Of a stretch of 64,000 nucleotides of DNA, positions 33,688-46,083 are shown one piece after another. The notes beneath the pieces were generated by a model. It saw only the letters and a program-made list of their open reading frames with translations, ran no database searches and was not told where the DNA came from. A program made the translations under genes and the position numbers. Source of the DNA: Amoebidium appalachense (Eukaryota; Ichthyosporea); the NCBI GenBank assembly GCA_963693365.1, contig CAVNZM010000001.1, positions 20,522,001 through 20,586,000 of the forward strand, in the 5' to 3' direction. Positions within the stretch are counted from its first letter, which is position 1. The number at the start of each line of letters is the position of its first letter.

Positions 33688-36600
33688 TTAATACACCTCG
33701 AGGATGTAGCGCTCCTCCTCCTTGAGGTTAATGAGGCGCATGTTGGCATCGGCCTCGGACAGCCCACCGGCCTGCACAAAGCTGCCGACAATGGCGTCGC
33801 GCACGTCGCCTGCGGGCCAAGTGGGGCCGCACAGGTAGAAGTGGCCGTCGCCCTCGTTGAGGTACTTGTTGAGGATCTCCTTGTCCTCGGCCATCTTGTG
33901 CTGGATGTACACCTTGTGCGGCTGGTCCCGGCTGAACGCCAGCCGCAGACCCGTCAGCAGGCCGTCCTGGGCATAGGCCTCCAGCTCCTCGCCGTACAGG
34001 TACTCCTGGGCGCACGACCGGGACCCAAAGTACAGCACCATGGGGCCCACCTTGACCCCCCTTGCCTTGTGGTAGGCCCGCTCCTGGATGAACGCCCGGA
34101 AGGGGGCCATGCCGGTGCCCAGGCCGGACATGATGACGGGCTGCTCGTGGCGGGGGGGCAGGACCATGACAGAGGGCTTGACCGAGACCGTCATCTTGGA
34201 GCCCACTGGCAGGTCGACCAGGTAGCGGGTGCACTGGCCCACCTTGTAGGCGCCGCTGGGCGTGGTCCAGTCGTGCAGCACGACCAGCAGGTGCACGCTG
34301 TCGGGGTGCATCTTCATGCTGGACGCAATCGAGTAGTGGCGGGGCTTGATGGCCGGCACAATCTCGATCAGCGTCTGGATCGACGGGTGTGCCGAGGGGA
34401 ACTCCCTGAGCAGCTCTGCATAGGTGACGGCCTCGTCCACGCGGGCCTTGAAGTCCTCCTTGCCGTCAGCCGAGGCAATGGTCAGCAGCTTCTCCTTCTC
34501 CACGGGGTCGCTGGCCAGGTCGGCCAGCTGCTCGTAGAAGCGCTTGCTGGGCCGCCCAAACAGGTCCAGCACCTGCTCCAGCCAGTGGTACACTGTGCGC
34601 GTCTCCACAAAGCCTGGGCGCTCCTTGTTGCGGCTGACCGACACCACGTCGTCGGCCTTGAGCCCGTACCAGTGAATGAACTCGCGAACCTCCTGGTCGT
34701 CGTTGTGCCCATACACCCCCAGGGCATCACCAATCTCGTAGCGCAGCCCGGTGCCGCGGATGTCCATCTCCAGGTGGAACACGTTGCGCTCGTAATCGCT
34801 GGGCGTCAGGCGCTTGTTCTCCGTCAGCGTGACCGTGTAGCAACCCTTCTCGGCCGGGTGCACAAGGTCCTCGGTGGCGTACTCCTCGCGGAAGATGGCC
34901 TGCCAGGCGGCCTGGTGCCACTTGCTGAGCTTGCGCTGGGGCACGGGCACAATGCCGTATGCGCTGTGGGGCAGGATGTTGCCGTCCACGGCCTTGCGCA
35001 GGGGCACGGCCGCAGCAGCAGCAGCAGCCTCCTTCTCCTTGGGGTCCTCGGGCTCGGGGTCCTTGGCCTCGGCCCAGCCAGCAGGCACCCCGACCTTGGT
35101 CAGGGCTGCCTCACCCTTGTCGGCCGCCGCAACCGCGCGCTTGAGGGCCAGGTGGTCGGCAAAGAGTGAAGGCAGGGCAGCACGGAACTGCTCGGCATGC
35201 ACACCGTCAGCATGGTCGCCAAGGAAGACCAGGGCAGCCAGCAGCACCTGGTGGGCCGGGTAGTTGGGGTCGATCTCGTAGGCCACCTTGGCGGCATCCA
35301 GCAGGTACACCTGCGCCTTGGCCTCAGCCAGTTGGCGCTTAAGCGCTGCCGGCAGCTTCTCCTCCAGCTGCTCGGCCGTCCAGTCCGTGTTGAGCAGCAG
35401 GGTGCCCCCCTGGTTGAGCGACGCCACAAAGTCGTACTTGCCCACCAGTCCCACGTTGTTGACGGCCACCACGTCGGCATGCAGCACGCTGTAGGGGGCC
35501 GTGAAGGGCACGGGGCTGATGCGCAGGTGGGTGTTGACCACCCCGCCGTGCTGGTACGTGTCGTGCTGCTGCTGCAGCTGCACGTGCAGGGTCGAGGCAT
35601 TGGCCACCTGGCGCAGACCATCGGCCAGGGCGTGGGCCGTGCCGTCGGCATCCATGTCCCACAGCTGGTACTGCGCAATGAACTCGGGCACGGCGCTGCA
35701 GTCGTCGCCAGTGGCCAGGTCCGATTCAGTGCCGGCACCCACCGTGAAGCCGTTGCGGGGTGTGGGCTGGGCCAAGTTGTCAAACACGGCCTTGGCAGCC
35801 GCAGCAGACACACCCTTGCCCTGCAGGCGGCCACCAACCACCAAGGGAGCCGAAGCATCGAAGCTGCCGTTGTGCACCGACGCCACCACGTCGAGGTAGA
35901 GGGGGCCAAAGGCGCTGCCGTTGGCCGATGTAGCATCAATCACGGCCAGCGACTTGACAGTGGCGGGAATGGCAGCCAGGAAGCGCTCGGCCGACCAGGG
36001 ACGGTACAGGCGCACCTTGAGCACACCCACCTTGGCGCCAAGCACGCGCAGCAGACGCACCATGTCGTGGAAAACCTGGGCACCGTGGCCCATCACCACC
36101 ACCACGTGCTGGGCATCGGGTGCACCCACATACTCGAACGGGCTGTAGCGCACCCCCAGCGTGTCCGAGAGCTCGCGCATAACACTGTCAACAATCTCGG
36201 GCACCTCCTGCTTGGGTGGGGGTGCAACGGTGTGGCGCTGCTGGCGCTGCTCCCTGAACTTGGCCACATCACCGACCTTTGCGGCAACCTTGGCCAGCTG
36301 CTCGGAGGGGGTGTGGTTCACCGTAGCCACCTCGGCCCCGGTGAATGCCCCATCGTAGAAGTGCACCACGGGCAGGCGGGCGCGCAGGGCCACAAGGTGG
36401 GCAATGACGGCCATGTCGTGTGCCTCCTGCACACTGTGCGAGCTCAGAATGGAGGCACCAGTGTGGCGCACACCCACAACCTCGGAGTGGTCGACACCGA
36501 CAACCAGCTCCGAGCTGAGAGAACGTGCCTCGACGTGGAACACGGCAGGGAGGCGGTCCTGCGAGACGCGGTGGAGGTTGGGGTGGAAGTGGCGCAGACC

Positions 36601-37620
36601 CTCAGAGGAGGTGAAGACCGTGGACAGCTCACCAGTGGACAGGGCACCGTGCACGGCACTGTAAAGGTGGTCACATGTTAGTACCTTGCATGTGCACTGC
36701 TGGATACCAAACAAGAGGAAAGCGTAGACCTACTTGAGCAGAAGGCTCAACCGAAGGCTCAACCGGGCGAACCACACAAAGACAGGACAGCACACCAGGA
36801 TCTGAAAAACAGCACCAGAAAACTACACCAGCCTTGCATGCCAACTAGGTGTAGAGTTGGTGCAATCACAGCAGATCCCATCACATTGCTTGAATGTAAA
36901 CCAGGCAAAAGGCAGTCCACCAACACAAAACAACACCTAAGCTGCACTGAAGCACAACACGGGACACGAAAGGCAGCTCTAAGAACAGCATCAGAGGGCG
37001 ACAGCACCACAGACCCAGCACCACAGACGTATTGCACTCACAACACGACTAGCCACACCAGGATCCACAACTGTTCCGACAAAAAGGCCGATCACGACCA
37101 AAAGCCAACCACGATCAAGTCCTACAAGCCAAACAAGATCCACAAGTGTTCAAAGTCCACAAGTGTTCAAAGGAAAAACAGATGAAACAGCGCGTCAACA
37201 GTTAATAAGCCTTCCATCGTTCAAAGTGAAAGCAACATACCTGCCAGCACCAGACTTGACCTGCAGGCGCACGGTCTTGCCGACCTGTCCAAAAGCATTC
37301 TGCTCACCATTGCGAACAAAACCGTTGATCTCCTCACCCAGGTAGGCCGAGGGTGCCGAGGGATACACGAAGGAAATGTCACTAAGGCTGTAACCAACGT
37401 GGGCCACAGCAGAGCGCCCGCTAACTGTCTCGGTCTTGCGCTCAAACTCGACGGGAATGACCTCCGTTGAACGCCTACGGCTAGCAGCGATGATGGAAGG
37501 CCGGGGGGCCAAAGCTGCGCTAGCAATGGAACCCTTCTTCAGAGGGCTGGCCGCAACGGGGGCCAAATCCGTGTCGTCGACAGCGGCACCGGCCTGCATG
37601 TTATGTGGTACGGGTGCCAT
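33688..37620 (-). CDS. MET10: NADPH-sulfite reductase flavoprotein subunit, Met10-type (1116 aa)
   Basis: Exons 37620-37241 and 36658-33688 join in phase across a 582-nt intron with an exact TACTAAC branch site. Residues about 75-680 resemble the pyruvate:ferredoxin oxidoreductase fold (SDISFVYPSAPSAYLGEEIN, then SAVHGALSTGELSTVFTSSEG and an SVQEAHDMAVIAHLVALRAR stretch). After an Ala/Glu-rich linker comes the FAD/NADPH reductase module: start about 733, FAD motif RHYSIASS (about 899-906), NADPH motif GLGTGMAPFRAF (about 971) and a C-terminus ending EVY. There is no flavodoxin (FMN) domain, as in yeast Met10, where the partner Met5 carries FMN and siroheme. The enzyme reduces sulfite to sulfide with NADPH for cysteine and methionine synthesis in the cytosol. 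A relative, pyruvate:NADP+ oxidoreductase, is unlikely because iron-sulfur and TPP domains are absent. Confidence 0.88.
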
Positions 37621-37760
37621 TTTACAAATGCAGTATACACTGACTAACCAACAGGTTCAATCCTAGAGCAAAAAGTGAAAATGTGTACTTCTGCCCACCG
37701 CTATGCCTTAGAAAGTGCAGCGAATGGTGCAGCGAATCTGAGGTGTAAACGATGAATCTG

Positions 37761-37771
37761 GGCTTATATAG
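37761..37771 (-). promoter_or_regulatory. TATA box of the sulfite reductase gene
   Basis: On the minus strand this reads CTATATAAGCC, about 140 bp upstream of the start codon, a suitable distance for a 5' UTR of roughly 110 nt. Confidence 0.55.
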
Positions 37772-37810
37772 CTGGTAGGGCACTCGATCAGGCAGAGTTC
37801 GCAAGCTGTG

Positions 37811-37961
37811 ATTGGCCCAACAGCACAACTTGTATTTGATTGCTCTCTGCTGCGCTCTAATTGGTCCTTCGAGCGAGGGATCTAGCAGTGAAGTCACGAG
37901 CATTTGATGCCCATTTTTTGGGAGACGGGGCAAATTGCAAATCATGCTGTCTTCTGATTGG
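37811..37961 (-). promoter_or_regulatory. Three CCAAT boxes upstream of the sulfite reductase gene
   Basis: ATTGG on the plus strand (CCAAT on the coding strand) at 37811-37815, 37860-37864 and 37957-37961, spaced about 49 and 97 bp apart and 40-190 bp above the TATA box. This matches NF-Y-type promoter architecture. Confidence 0.5.
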
Positions 37962-37971
37962 CCATTCAGTG

Positions 37972-40350
37972 AGCCGCCGGCGATCGGCATGCGCAGCCGG
38001 GGCCCGGCCCATGGCGATCTATTCTAGTTGGATAAGAGCAAGAGCAATACAACTTCATTTGCTAGAATTTTAGCCTAAACTGCCTATCATTATTTCCATT
38101 CAAGACTACTTAAGAAACTCTGAACTTTGAAGGCAGAAGAACAGGGTGGACAAAGCTCAAAAGCAGCCCCGATCTCCCGTGCATATTTGATTGGCTTCCG
38201 TTGGCGCCAGATGCTTTTTGTAATTTCGCTGAATAAAGTTGTCCAGTCCCTAGAGCAGCTGTTGGGGTTCATGGGAAAAGCAACCAAAATAGTGTGCTGG
38301 TCAAAAAATTCAAATGAAGAAGAATGTAAACGGTACCGATAAAGCTTCAATTTTATACCATCAAAATAGCAATATAAATAATTTTTTGGCATGCCAAAAT
38401 TATGTTATGCAATCCAAAATTCTAAATAATTCCAAATGTTACGCGTCGTTTAACAGTTGCCATTCCAAGGTAAACTTTCGATGCGTTCTAATATCCCCCC
38501 TGATCAAGCAGGTGCACGTGGACGATGTAAAATTAGTACTCCAACAGCCGCTCGGAATATGCTAATCGAGGCGTTAGTGATCAAGGATATACACATCATT
38601 TCATCAACACAAAATCAGTTTAAATTTTTTGATTGAACCTTATCTAGTTTCCATTACTTTGTTAGTAAAATATAAACGTTTGTTTGGGGAAGTGGCAACA
38701 CGTGTGTTTGTTGAGAGTGGTGCTGTAGCAGCCAATAACCTTGCACTAAAAATACTGGCTCACAGGTAATGAGAGACCCTTTTGATTGGTTAAAAATAAC
38801 GGTGGCTAGGTTTCCTTCTATTGGCTAGCAAGACTGATTTAATTATTGATTTCAGACATTCTATTGGCCTCAAAAATCTAATTTAGGGCTTATTCTATTT
38901 CCGTCTGTATTAGTTGCATACAATTGGTCTGTAATCATGCAGCTTGTATGAGCGTCTGGAATGGTTGTGTCATGCCGCTGCGGCCGCGCAGTCACGGTGG
39001 CGCTGCCCATGGCCATAGCCTACCTGTACAGCGACTACCGTCGCAAGTTGCCTGTTCGACGTGCAGTTGGAGAGAGGCTGCCTCTGTGCCATGATGCATA
39101 CGCAATAAAAGTAGCCCTCTTACCTACTTGAAAGAGTGGGTGCGTTACCAAGATCTAGCCGAGTATGTAGAGCCGCTTTGAGCACGGTGCCTGAACCCCA
39201 AACGCCGGACCCTGATCTGTGCAGGTCCAGGCAATGCACTTGGCCAATGGACGCAGGCAATGTGTGTTAAAGTGGATACGCGGATGTAGGATAGTTACAA
39301 GCGCTAGGTATGGCGTTTGTGGCGTAGGTTCTGCTTTTTTTTTGTCGTAACGATCAATCCCTTTAAGTGAGACAATGTTGGAAGACATAATCTGGGGGCC
39401 CGTAGGGGTATGCTGGGTGACATCCCCATGCAGATATGACAAACATGATGGCCTACACATGTTAGCATCGTGTCACACGCAGTCATTTGGACAGATACTC
39501 TTCCTCGCACACCATTCACTCCGGCTGCCGAGCCTCGTATCTGGGCACAGATTACGCAACGGGCCTATGGATATCCTGTCTAGAGATGTAGAACCTGCGA
39601 CCTCAAACGTGCACATGCAAGGAAAAACAAGCAAAGTTGCATGCTGTGATGAATCACTTTGTATGTAGTGTGTACATCGCTCACAGGTGATACGTGCGCA
39701 CATGCATGTGTACACCGTACACAGGACAGATACGCGCACATGGCACGGCACATAACTACTATAAAAATAGGAATGAACACAAGCTTTTTGCCCAGGAACA
39801 CATGCCATTGGCGGCACTGCACACCCACACACTGTAAACACACTTGTGATGTTACGGTAACCTGCGCCTGCACAGTCCTCTACTCAGATGGCATAGCCCA
39901 TGATGATACTGCCCGTCATTCAATATGTGCACCTCTATCACACGGCATGGTCAGGGCACAACTGAGTGCAAGAGTATTAAATTGTTTAATAAAGCATTCG
40001 CTGAGTATATGTGTGTGTGTGTACGTGTGTGCTTGTGTGTGTGTGTGTGCGTGTGTGTGTGTGTGTGCCCGCTGTTCTGATAGGTGTGCACACAAAATCA
40101 AAACCGCCGCACATGCATATGAATCGACCTACATATATATATATCCTTGCTCATATATAAGCCCATAAAAATACAAATCCGTGACAAATCCGTGGAGCCA
40201 CGGACTGAGCCACACTGCTGCGTACACGCGCACATACACCCACACACATGTCTACGAAAACCACAAGTATATTTTCTACACTCATGCATATCTACACGCA
40301 TATCTACACGCATGCATATCTAGACCATGACCCCAGCACTCTCCGATACA
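37972..40350. other. AT-richer intergenic region, with one GC-rich exon-like island
   Basis: Mostly AT-rich unique sequence; TG repeats at 40009-40066. At about 38967-39110 a GC-rich island begins with GCGGCCGCGCAG and opens a frame ALPMAIAYLYSDYRRKLPV that runs to a stop beside GCAATAAAAG, which looks like a last exon or retro-fragment. No partner exon was found nearby. The 3' end of the KANSL3-like gene lies at the right border. Confidence 0.35.
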
Positions 40351-41493
40351 TCAGTCATCCACCACAATGGGCCCGTCCTCATCGTCCCCCGGTGTGGCCG
40401 TCCTCCGGGGGGATGCCACGTGACTGCTTGCATGTGATTGGGCCTCAGACCCAGCCTCTGGGGCAGGCGGTGCCTCCGACGCACTATCTCCCTCCACGTC
40501 TATCTCGTCTGCCTCTCCATCGTCCCCCCTCTTGCCTGCATCCTGCAAGGGCAGCACCGGTAGTGTCGGCAGTTCTGCATCCCCATCCTCCTTCTTTCCC
40601 TCCGTAAAAAACCCATCCACCCGTTGGAAACCCCCGGGCTTTCGGTGCCTGGCTTTTTGCTCATCACCCGCCTGACTAGCCATATACTTTTCCATGAGCC
40701 CCCCCACTCCTGCTGTTGTGGTGGTAGTAATGGTGGGTGGCACCGAAGCAGGTTGTTGGTCTGATGGGAAGAAGAGGGGGGCAGTGATGGGCGGTCAGTC
40801 TGGTCGTCAGCATCCAGGTCCATGGGCTCATATGGCGCATTGCCAATGCTCTCCATCACCGTCTGCTCGCTGTCTGGGGCTGCCTCCACCACCGTGGGGG
40901 CCTCCTCCTTGTCCTTGCGGGGGGTCTTATTTGGTCTCCTGCGTGCCTTGGTGGGTGCCGCAGTGGCCGGGGTGCCTGGCTGGCTGCCGTCGGGTGTGGG
41001 TGTGGGGGTGGTGCCTCGCTCACCGTCACCCCCCTCTGCAACAGTCTCCCCCCCCATTCGGGTCGGCTGCAGTCGACACCGATGCGGTCCTGGCCCGTTT
41101 GGCCCGTGGCTTCTTGGGCTGCCCGTCCTCCCCCACCTCGCTCGGTTTGCGTTTGCGTGCAGGCGCTGACCCTGGGGGCCGGGGGGCGGCAGGCTGACGG
41201 CGCTTAGCAAGGACTTGCTGAAGGAATCCCCCCACCTCACGGAATATCTTCTGGTCACAGGCATGCTGGGTGGTCCCCATGCGCTGATACTGTAGACCCC
41301 CCCCGCAAGAAATATCGTCAAACATGTGCTCGGAAAAACCAACAGTGCATACGGTGCAATGAAAGGAAGCGGGACAGGGATGTGTGTTCGTAACAGTGTC
41401 CGTGCGTATGCTCCTATAGTTATGTCTCTTCCTTCCAGTTGTCTCAGGTTTTTTTGTTTTTTTTTCCTCGTATGTTTGTGTGTGTGTGTGTTG

Positions 41494-41538
<45 letters not shown>

Positions 41539-41678
41539 CCACTTGGAGCCCATTTACACATGTATTTAAGTACAGACCACCAGCTAAAACACCACACAAA
41601 GCAATACACATGAACAGAGACACACGCTATCACACTTAAAGAAATGGACTGACGAACACAGGCAGGACAAAGATAAAA

Positions 41679-41715
<37 letters not shown>

Positions 41716-41853
41716 ACACAGACACACATATACACCCCCACCCCCACCCCTAAACCACACAAAGCAGCCAACACGCCTGCTCCCATACATGCACGTGAAC
41801 ACACAAACCCTCACACATAAAGGAAATCAGGGACGGCATGAACAAAGGAGGAA

Positions 41854-41888
<35 letters not shown>

Positions 41889-42445
41889 GGGGGGGGAGGG
41901 AGGGTTAGGGTTAAGAGGGAGAAGACAGAGAGGACAGAAAAGGATAGGGAGAGCGAGACAAGGCGAGGGAGCACGTGGCTGATGCACACGGTACCTTCCA
42001 CTCGGACATGAGGGCATCGTCAGCGCCAGGTATGACCTGCAGCACACTGCTTGCACTGCGCACCTGCCGCCTCACACGCTCCATGTCCCCCAGAGGGCAC
42101 CACGTGCTATTGGTCCCCACAAGAAACAGGGAGGGCGTGCCCTTGAGCTTCAGAAGTGTGTCGTCTTTTTCACTGAGAGTGCGAAGGGGATAGCCCAGAC
42201 ACACAACGGCATGCACGCGGTGTTGCGCACCAAGCTGTGTGTGTGTGTGTGTGTGTGTGTGCGTGCGTGTGTGTGTGTGCGTGCGTGTGTGTGTGTGTGT
42301 ATGTGTGTGTGCGCGCGCACGTGTGTACGTGTGTACATGTGTGCGTGTGTGTATGGGTCGGGTTGGGTACATGTCGTGTGCACATGTGTCACAGGCATCC
42401 GGAAGGACGAGAAGAGGGGGAGAGGGGTTGACAAATGAGGACAGT

Positions 42446-42497
<52 letters not shown>

Positions 42498-42912
42498 TGG
42501 ATGGTTAGAATGCAAGACCACAAAAAATAAAACGAAGGCGAAAGTGGGGGCGGCGCAGGGCGGGGCGGAGAGGGGTGGCAAGATTACGAATAAAAAAATA
42601 AAAGAAAAAACCGGGGGGAGGGGGGGAGAGAGACGATGACTTCAATGCAAAACTACGAAGCCAGAACCCAAGAAAACCCCCCCGGGGGGGGGGGGGGGGA
42701 GGGTTGCATCGCAAAGGTTAGGAAAGGGATATGTGAATAAACACGGATGAAAATGCAGACTTCAACTAGTTGAGATAGCAACTCAAAGGAGTAAGTGCAT
42801 CTGGGGAGGATTAGATAAAGTAGGTACACTGTGTGTATGTGCTGGTGTGTTGTGTGTGCGGCTTGGTGGTTTTCGTGCTCGCAACCAGTGAGGGTGTGTG
42901 TGCATGTCTGTG

Positions 42913-42972
<60 letters not shown>

Positions 42973-43001
42973 CGAGTGTGCGTGTGTGTGTGTGTGTGTG
43001 T

Positions 43002-43038
<37 letters not shown>

Positions 43039-44383
43039 TGTGTGTGTCCCTGCGTGCTTCGGATTGAGAAGATAGGGGCGGACTCCACTCTCGTGTCTGA
43101 ATATGTCAGCATCTGTATGTACGGCTGTGTCCGTGCAGGGGAGGGGGGGAGGGATGGGGGGGAGGGCATGTACCTGGCATGCGATGCGGGCGCCAATCAC
43201 GTGACCCACCAGCACTACCGGTGCCTTGGGAGTCTCCTCCCGAATCTGAAGGCACCTTACGTAAGTAAATTCCCACCAAACACCTACAAGCCATCTATGA
43301 AAACCCATACATTAAACACCACTCTTCACAAGAAGGCATCAATGTGGACACCATTACGTAATAAATCACCCTAGACACCCACACACTTCTGCCCTCAGGA
43401 AAGGGGATAATAGCGGAGGAATAAAGGCGGAAACACAGGTGCACTGTCTGAGCACAGCCCCCCAGCCACCTGCCCCATTCCGAGCACGCACCTTGCGCAG
43501 TGCCTGTGTGGCTGCATGTGCCGCCAGCTGGTATCTCTCGTGGCCGTGCACCGTGCGCCTGCCCAGGTCCCCGTCCACACACACCACCCGCCCCAGCTGG
43601 CCCAGCCGGCCCGTCAGCCCGATGCTGCTCCATGGTGTGTCCCCCGGCACAAGCACAAACACCGGGTCCCCACGTGGGAACTTGAACTGGGGGGGTGGAG
43701 GGGTAAGTGGGTGGTCAGGAGAGTGGTGGTGGTGGTGGTGGGGGGGGGGGGGGGGGGGGGGGGGGGTTGAACGCGGAACTCGGTATGCAGTACACATACA
43801 CGATGAGAAGCATGGTGCAGGACACATGCAAAGGCAAACATTCAAGTATGCAACATCAGCAATGCACACAGTATGCGTCATAAGCAGAGCCCATCCTCAG
43901 GGAGGGCCAATTGCGTCTGAGTTTCGACCCCTTAGCCCGCGCATATACGACGCTCCAACTCAGACAGCAGCATCAGCTGAAGTGGGAGGGTCAACCCGTC
44001 TTGATCAAACACGAGCAGGGTTGCTTATGCAAGCAAGGTGAGCAAAACAGTGAAGATGTGTGTGCAAACTAATGCAGTGCAGCGAAAAATGTGTATGTGC
44101 TTACAGATGCACAACACAGATCAACCATGTTCGGTTGCATGGAAGTAAAGCTGTCCCCACACAGTGGTCTGTCCTGAAAGGACACCTCTGAAAGAAGACT
44201 GGGGGGGTTTTGAGGGGGGAGCGGGGGAGGGGGGGGGGGGGGGGGGGGGGGGGGAGGGGGGGTAGGATATGCTATAGAGTACGAAGTGCACATCCATAAC
44301 GGACAACAAATGCAAAGTGCAAGCGACATGAACATGCATAATAAGCAGGGCCCGTCCTCAGGGGGGGCCCAAGTCCTCTAGAG

Positions 44384-44416
<33 letters not shown>

Positions 44417-44606
44417 TGAGGTGTAATGTGTGTGCAGGTGCATGGGTAGGAGGGTGCCCGTGTGTCTGTGTGGGCGCCGGGCGGTGGTGGTGGTGGTGTG
44501 TGTGTGTGTGGGGGGGGGGGGGGGTTGCTCATGCGAGTGTAAGTTCTATGGATAGGGATATGCCTATATGCGGGTTTGCTTGCAAGAATTGTGTGTGTGT
44601 GCTCGC

Positions 44607-44672
<66 letters not shown>

Positions 44673-45593
44673 GTGTGTGTGTATGCATAACATGTGTCGT
44701 TCAAAAATCGGTAAAAGACACAGCTGGTGCTTGGCCATTTCCTGTGTAATCAGCACAGAGAGGCCCATCAGGCCTACATTAACACTGACAACCAGAGCAG
44801 TGCTTACAGACTCCTTTTAACCAAACACAGGCAAGGGATATCAAAAAGGAAGGCATGAGTTGTGTTCGCAAAAGGGTTTCGGGTCACTGGATGTGTGCAG
44901 GCTGCCGTGTAATGATATATATGCAGGAACAGAGAAGACGGGAGGAGGGGGGAGGAAGGGAGAGAGAAAGGAGGGGCAGGAGGGGGCAGGAAGGGGGGGT
45001 GGGGGGGGCGGGGGGGACAGAGAGAGAGGGAGCGTGAGAGGGACGGGGGGAGTGAAAGAGTGTGTGTGTGTGTGGGTTGGTGATTGAGCGCAGGTGGTGA
45101 GAGTATGTGTGGGATTGTGTTTTCTCCCTCTGCCATGTCTTCTTCTCCTTCTAACTTACTTCGTTTCTTTCTGTCCTCAGTTTCGCTACTCTGTTCGTTT
45201 CTTTTATTCTTTTCTTCTTCCTCCGTACGAAGGGGGGAAAGGTGTTGGTCCTACCTCCACATCTTCCGGGTTTGGAAAGTCGGGGAAGAGGGGAGATGTG
45301 AGCACACTGGGCAGTTCGAGGTTGTGTCTAAACCGTTCAGACGAGTTGAGATTGAGCAGGCCTCGTGCCTCAAACAGGGCGGGGGTGCGGGTGTACATGT
45401 ATCGAAAGAGATCCACCCACACCACTAGCAGCTCTCTGTGCATAGCCATATTCGGTTATTGCCAGCCAGGTATGACTGGTTCACGGGACTACGGGGGTAA
45501 ATGAGGCTGGATTGTGGCCAAGTTAGGTTCAGCAAACCAAATTTCAGATGGGTCTTGAACAATTAACCGCCCGATGCGCATTTCCTTCTCCCT

Positions 45594-45647
<54 letters not shown>

Positions 45648-46047
45648 ACATGCACACCCATCCACCCTCCCCCTCAATCTCCCCCACATACACATCCATT
45701 CCCCTACCCCTAGGGGGAAAACACCAGCACACGCACGCCAGCTAGCACACTGTTGACATGCTGCACAGGCCCGTCCACCACCCACCCACCAATACATCGC
45801 CCATGTCTTTGGCCTGTATTCCACCTCTGCCTTTTGTCCCACCAACACATGCCTCCACTCACCCAAACACAAATCCCTAGTCCCCTCATCACTCTCCTTC
45901 CTCTTTCTCCTCTCCTCCCCCTCCCCCCTTCTCCCCCTCCGGGCACCAAACCAACACACCACAATCCCGCCACAGCCCTCCCTCCCCCCCCCCCTAAACA
46001 CACACACACTCTGCCCACTCACTCAACTCCCCCCTCCCCACCCTCTC

Positions 46048-46083
<36 letters not shown>

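Noticed and set aside
33544-35169. 541-residue open frame on the plus strand
   Set aside because: It is the antisense shadow of the GC-rich sulfite reductase exon; the minus-strand frame has motifs of a known enzyme. The same holds for 35197-36681.
41896-41914. Telomere-like GGGTTAGGGTTA
   Set aside because: Only two units in a G-rich context; no array and no evidence of a chromosome end or interstitial telomere.
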